Below are positions 22,737-25,869 of a DNA stretch of 25,869 bases, piece by piece. The notes below the pieces were generated by a model. That model searched no databases. It saw nothing but the letters and a program-made list of their open reading frames with translations, and had not been told where the DNA came from. The number at the start of each line of letters is the position of its first letter. The stretch's first letter is position 1. The DNA is taken from assembly GCA_964622625.1 (NCBI GenBank), contig CAZUUQ010000036.1, positions 1 to 25,869 on the forward strand, in the 5' to 3' direction. The position numbers and the translations under genes are program-made. The DNA comes from CAZCWM01 sp964622625 (lineage in GTDB: Bacteria; Planctomycetota; Phycisphaerae; Phycisphaerales; Phycisphaeraceae).

Positions 22737-23819
22737 GTGAAGCAGCGCACGCTCATCCGCGACCTCGAAGCCAATCAGTTCCTCGAAGGCATCTTCGCCA
22801 TCCACAACTGCCAGCTCGGTCAGACCAAGGCCGGCAAGCCATTCATCAAGTGCCTGCTGTCCGACCGGTCCGGCCGCACGTCCGGACGTATGTGGAATGC
22901 CAGTGAGCAGATATTCCGCGGCCTGCCCACTGACGGCTTTGTCTACCTCGAAGGCCAGACCCAGCCCTACCAGGGTGAAATCCAGATCATCATCAACAAC
23001 ATTTACGGCGCCGACCCGACGGAAGAAGATCTCGACTGGCTGCTGCCCACCTCGGCCTTCGACCTCGATGAAATGCTCACCGAAGTCAAGGCCATGCTGA
23101 CGACGCTGACCCATCCGGCCATCAAGGCCCTCGCCGGCGCCTACCTGGCTGACGAGGCGCTGATGGCACGCTTCCGTCGCGCCCCCGCGGCCGTCACGCT
23201 GCATCATGCCTACATCGGCGGCCTGCTCGAACACACGCTCAACCTGTTGAAACTCGCCGAGGCGATGCTGCCCCGCTATCCCCAGCTCAACCGCGACATC
23301 GTCCTGCTGAGCCTGTTCATTCACGACCTGGGCAAATGTGCCGAGCTGACCTGGGACGCGGGCTTCGCCTATACCGACGACGGACAACTGGTCGGCCACA
23401 TCGTGCGCGGGGCGATGTGGCTGGAGCGCAAGGCCCAGGCGTGTGTGGACGCGGGCGTGCCTGTGCCCGAACCGCTGCTGCGCGTGCTGACGCACATCAT
23501 CCTCTCGCACCACGGCAAGCCGGAATTCGGGGCTGCAAAGCTGCCCGCCACGCCCGAGGCGTTCTTCGTGAGCATGCTCGACAACCTCGACGCCAAGATG
23601 CAGATGGCCCTGGCGGCCACCCGCGGCGACGCCGCGCCCGACGCCGACGGCGAACAACTCGGCGGCGATTTCACCGAGAAAATCTGGGCCCTCGAAACCC
23701 GCCTCTACCGGCCCGATCCGACGACGCTGGCCGCTCCCGATACAGGTTCTGCCGCCTCCGCCGTCACCTCGCCCGTTAGTGAACGCTCCGTCCCGCCTCG
23801 CCGTGGCGGGCTGGAATAG
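22737..23819 (+). CDS. YhaM-type 3'-5' exoribonuclease (OB-fold plus HD domain)
   Basis: The 360-residue protein has an N-terminal OB-fold nucleic-acid-binding domain (about 12-95, with FIKCLLSDRSGRTSGRMWN), then an HD phosphohydrolase domain. The metal ligands are visible: His166 in GGLLEHTLNL, His196-Asp197 in FIHDLGK, His221, His258-His259 in ILSHHG, and Asp282 in SMLDNLDAKM. YhaM/CbfI proteins of Firmicutes trim RNA 3' ends; activity here is inferred by domain order. The C-terminal 30 residues are low-complexity (Ser, Ala, Pro, Arg). The start is GTG 22737 with AGGAG 7 nt upstream. It is divergent from the PAP2 gene and ends 33 nt from the convergent FG-GAP gene. Confidence 0.88.
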   Translation: MKQRTLIRDLEANQFLEGIFAIHNCQLGQTKAGKPFIKCLLSDRSGRTSGRMWNASEQIFRGLPTDGFVYLEGQTQPYQGEIQIIINNIYGADPTEEDLDWLLPTSAFDLDEMLTEVKAMLTTLTHPAIKALAGAYLADEALMARFRRAPAAVTLHHAYIGGLLEHTLNLLKLAEAMLPRYPQLNRDIVLLSLFIHDLGKCAELTWDAGFAYTDDGQLVGHIVRGAMWLERKAQACVDAGVPVPEPLLRVLTHIILSHHGKPEFGAAKLPATPEAFFVSMLDNLDAKMQMALAATRGDAAPDADGEQLGGDFTEKIWALETRLYRPDPTTLAAPDTGSAASAVTSPVSERSVPPRRGGLE

Positions 23820-23852
23820 TTTGCTTTCCGCCAATGCATCACCGTGAACGTT

Positions 23853-24995
23853 TCACCGCCGCGGCAGGGGCCAGAGACAGTCGACGTGGTTGCGTCCGCC
23901 GTTGCCGTTGATCGCGTTGGCCCGCCACACCTTGCCGACCAGCTCCAGCCGTCCGTCGCCGTCGAAGTCGGCGGCGACCGCGCAGTGCGAGCCGAGGTTG
24001 GCGTCCAGCAGCACATGCGGCCGCCATTGTCCCGTCGCCTCCCGCGCCAGCGCCAGCCACCGCGGTTTGTGCACCTGGCCGTCGGTCTTGCGGTTCTCCA
24101 TCTCGACGGTGAAGATCTCCGGCCGCCCGTCGCCGTCGAGGTCCACCACCGCCAGCGTGTGCAGCGCGCGGTAGTCGTCCTCGGCCGGCAGGAGAATTTC
24201 CGCGTGCCAGGGGCTTGTCACTTTGTCCGGCCGCCGCAGCAGCGCCAGGCGGGCGTTGTGGTTCAGTTCCGACTCGGTGATCACGACCTCCACCTGCCCA
24301 TCGCCGTCGACGTCCGCCACGGCCAGGCGCGACTCGTGATCCCACTGCAGTTCCGGCGGCACCAGCGGCCGGCGCTCCCACTGCGTCGCGTCGCCGCGCA
24401 CGTTCACGAACCAGCCGCGGTTGGTCACGATGTCCAGCCCCCGCCCGGCACTGCTGGGCGTCACGGCCGTGCCATCGCCGGCCAGGTCCTCGGCAACGAC
24501 CGTGACCGACCAAGACTGGCGCGGATCGGCCGCGGGCCTGAAGATCAGTACGCGCCCTTCCTTCTCGCGCACCACCACCTCAATCCTGCCGTCGCCGTCG
24601 ACGTCGCCGGCGATCATGTCGTGCGGGTCGGTCAGGCCCTCCCACACCACGTGCGGCGTCCACCCGTCCAGTCCGTTGCGAGGGCGCTCGATCCACCACA
24701 GATGGTGCGACCAGTCGCCACAGACGATCTCCAGCCGCCCGTCGCCGTCGAAGTCCACCGCCGCCGCGCCCACCTGCGGCTGAACGGCGTTGGTGATGAT
24801 GTGGCGCGTCCACCGCCGCGTGGCCGGGTCCAGATCGTAGAGGTGATAGAACGCCTCGCCGCGCCCGCCGGTGGCGAACTCCGGCAACCCGTCGCCGTCC
24901 AGATCCGCACACACCACCGCCCCCCACTCGCGGTAACCGGGGGCGTCCTCAATGAACTGATGCTCGTATGTGAATTGCCGACCTGTCTGGTCCAT
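23853..24995 (-). CDS. FG-GAP/VCBS-repeat beta-propeller protein
   Basis: The 380-residue protein contains six clear calcium-loop repeats of the D-x-D-G-D-G type, near residues 31, 81, 131, 228, 285 and 343, plus one degenerate copy (LAGDGTAV, about 171-178). Seven blades fit a beta-propeller. Each repeat precedes a beta segment ending in E-[IVF]. No signal peptide or membrane helix is visible, unusual since most FG-GAP proteins are secreted. ATG 24995 is chosen because AGGGG lies 8 nt upstream; a GTG at 25013 is the other option. Some resemblance to the propeller of fungal aldos-2-ulose dehydratase is possible but unverified. It stands alone on this strand; its function is unknown. Confidence 0.8.
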   Translation of the reverse strand: MDQTGRQFTYEHQFIEDAPGYREWGAVVCADLDGDGLPEFATGGRGEAFYHLYDLDPATRRWTRHIITNAVQPQVGAAAVDFDGDGRLEIVCGDWSHHLWWIERPRNGLDGWTPHVVWEGLTDPHDMIAGDVDGDGRIEVVVREKEGRVLIFRPAADPRQSWSVTVVAEDLAGDGTAVTPSSAGRGLDIVTNRGWFVNVRGDATQWERRPLVPPELQWDHESRLAVADVDGDGQVEVVITESELNHNARLALLRRPDKVTSPWHAEILLPAEDDYRALHTLAVVDLDGDGRPEIFTVEMENRKTDGQVHKPRWLALAREATGQWRPHVLLDANLGSHCAVAADFDGDGRLELVGKVWRANAINGNGGRNHVDCLWPLPRR

Positions 24996-25165
24996 GATGG
25001 CTGCCCCTTTCACCGGTCCTGCCCACGGGTCGTGCGCGACCGCATGGAATCTAGCACAGCGGGCCGTAATCAGCGAGTGTTAACCGGCATCGGTGCCACG
25101 CCCGCTATGGACTTCACCGACGGCATCGGCAATGATTCAACGCCGTGCCGCGATAGGAGGGATGG

Positions 25166-25869
25166 ATGATCGCCATGACTGCCGAGAACACATCGGAAGC
25201 GGCTGTCGATGCCGACTGGCGCGAGGCTGAGAAGCTGCACTGCATGGAAGTGTGGGGCGGCAGTCGGCCGCGGCGCACGAGCATCGCCATGCCCGGCCTC
25301 GAGGCATGGGTCTTCAGCCAGCCCTTCGGCCATGACTGCGCGCAGGCGACGGTCACGAGCGGCGGCGCTGACGACGGCGCTGACGAAAATCACGCCGACG
25401 CCGACGAGGTCGAGGGCGGCGATATTCACTACATCTCAAGCTGCGTCGAAGGCCGACTCACACGCTTTCTGATCGCCGACGTCGCCGGCCACGGCCCGCG
25501 CGCAGCCGACCTCTCGCGGGCTCTTCGCCGCCTGATGCGCAAACACATCCACACGCCCGACCAGTCCGCCTTCGCCCGCGCGCTCAACGAACATTTCGCC
25601 GGTCTGAGCACCGCCGGCCGTTTCGCCACCGCCGTCATGCTCACCTACTTCTCACCCACGCAGCATCTGGTGGTCGTCAACGCCGGCCATCCGCAGCCGC
25701 TGTGGTACCGCGCGTCACGCCAGCAATGGGAATTGCTGGATCACGACGGCGACGCCTGCGCTCACGAGGCCGCCAACCTGCCCCTGGGCGTGATCCACCC
25801 GACCGCGTACCACCAGTTTGCGGTGCCCCTGGAGCCGGGCGACCTGGTGCTGGCCTACACCGACGCGTT
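25166..25869 (+). CDS. SpoIIE/PP2C-type serine phosphatase (3' end cut by the window)
   Basis: The reading frame runs from ATG 25166 off the window end (about 234 codons seen). ATG 25166 has a near-ideal AGGAGG 5 nt upstream. The N-terminal MEVWGGSRPRRTSIAMPGLE stretch resembles the lead-in of many such phosphatases. PP2C features follow: EGGDIHYIS (first metal-binding Asp), FLIADVAGHG, FATAVMLTYF, NAGHPQPLWYR and the late LEPGDLVLAYTDA. Such enzymes usually dephosphorylate anti-sigma-factor antagonists or other Ser/Thr phosphoproteins. No N-terminal sensor domain precedes the catalytic part, so it may be a simple cytosolic member or part of a regulatory cassette further right. An acidic, Ala/Asp/Gly-rich insertion lies between the lead-in and the catalytic core. 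Confidence 0.9.
   Translation, partial: MIAMTAENTSEAAVDADWREAEKLHCMEVWGGSRPRRTSIAMPGLEAWVFSQPFGHDCAQATVTSGGADDGADENHADADEVEGGDIHYISSCVEGRLTRFLIADVAGHGPRAADLSRALRRLMRKHIHTPDQSAFARALNEHFAGLSTAGRFATAVMLTYFSPTQHLVVVNAGHPQPLWYRASRQQWELLDHDGDACAHEAANLPLGVIHPTAYHQFAVPLEPGDLVLAYTDA

Noticed and set aside
22620..23834. A 404-codon minus-strand frame opposite the YhaM-like gene
   Set aside because: The HD and OB-fold motifs belong to the plus strand; the antisense frame has no recognisable domain.
23940..24910. Recurring GTCGCCGTCGA-type DNA repeats suggestive of a CRISPR or satellite array
   Set aside because: They are the reverse complement of codons for the repeated D-G-D-G calcium loops, with uneven spacing and no constant spacer length.
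23844..25169. A 441-codon plus-strand frame opposite the FG-GAP gene
   Set aside because: The periodic aspartate loops on the minus strand explain the sequence; the plus frame shows only their mirrored Val-Ala-Val-Glu-Val pattern.

Overview
The window is high-GC bacterial chromosomal DNA made almost entirely of housekeeping genes. I see no insertion sequence, phage gene, CRISPR array or assembled rRNA. The best guess for the source is a planctomycete-like member of the PVC group, possibly Phycisphaerae. The reasons are indirect: a DUF11-repeat lipoprotein resembling chlamydial OmcB, a cytosolic FG-GAP propeller protein, a SpoIIE-type phosphatase, a FabD with a GLSLGE nucleophile elbow, a K+-dependent-type membrane pyrophosphatase and several TTG/GTG starts. 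This is inference, not proof.

Layout. Positions 74-147 (minus) hold a tRNA-Val(CAC). From 239 to 6817 (all minus) runs a fatty-acid/phospholipid cluster in transcription order rpmF-plsX-fabH-fabD-fabG-acpP-fabF, followed by tatA. Divergent from it is rplM-rpsI (7128-8099, plus). A large secretin with TPR segments lies at 8250-11090 (minus) and faces a sugar-nucleotide-epimerase-like SDR gene (11407-12297, plus) across a repeat-rich intergenic region. A single-gene DUF11 lipoprotein unit follows (12402-13952, minus), with a recognisable promoter, a leader hairpin and a strong intrinsic terminator. Then come rpsU (14281-14496) and hppA (14758-17448), both plus.

The right part holds cysC (minus), a conserved hypothetical gene (plus), a CPBP-type membrane protease and apt (minus), murA plus a Trm112/UPF0434-like gene (plus), a PAP2 phosphatase (minus), a YhaM-type OB/HD nuclease (plus), an FG-GAP/VCBS propeller protein (minus) and the 5' part of a SpoIIE/PP2C phosphatase gene (plus) cut by the window end.

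Functional logic. The fab cluster makes acyl-ACP and, through PlsX, acyl-phosphate for phospholipids. It is headed by ribosomal protein L32, as in many bacteria. MurA and the PAP2 protein fit envelope building (peptidoglycan precursor and possibly lipid-carrier recycling). HppA removes pyrophosphate while energising the membrane. The secretin, TatA and lipoprotein concern export and the outer envelope. No strongly novel multi-gene system is evident. The most interesting points are a long extra-membrane insertion in HppA, the repeat and hairpin architecture upstream of the secretin, the self-contained DUF11 lipoprotein unit, and a conserved hypothetical protein with a dense polar motif.
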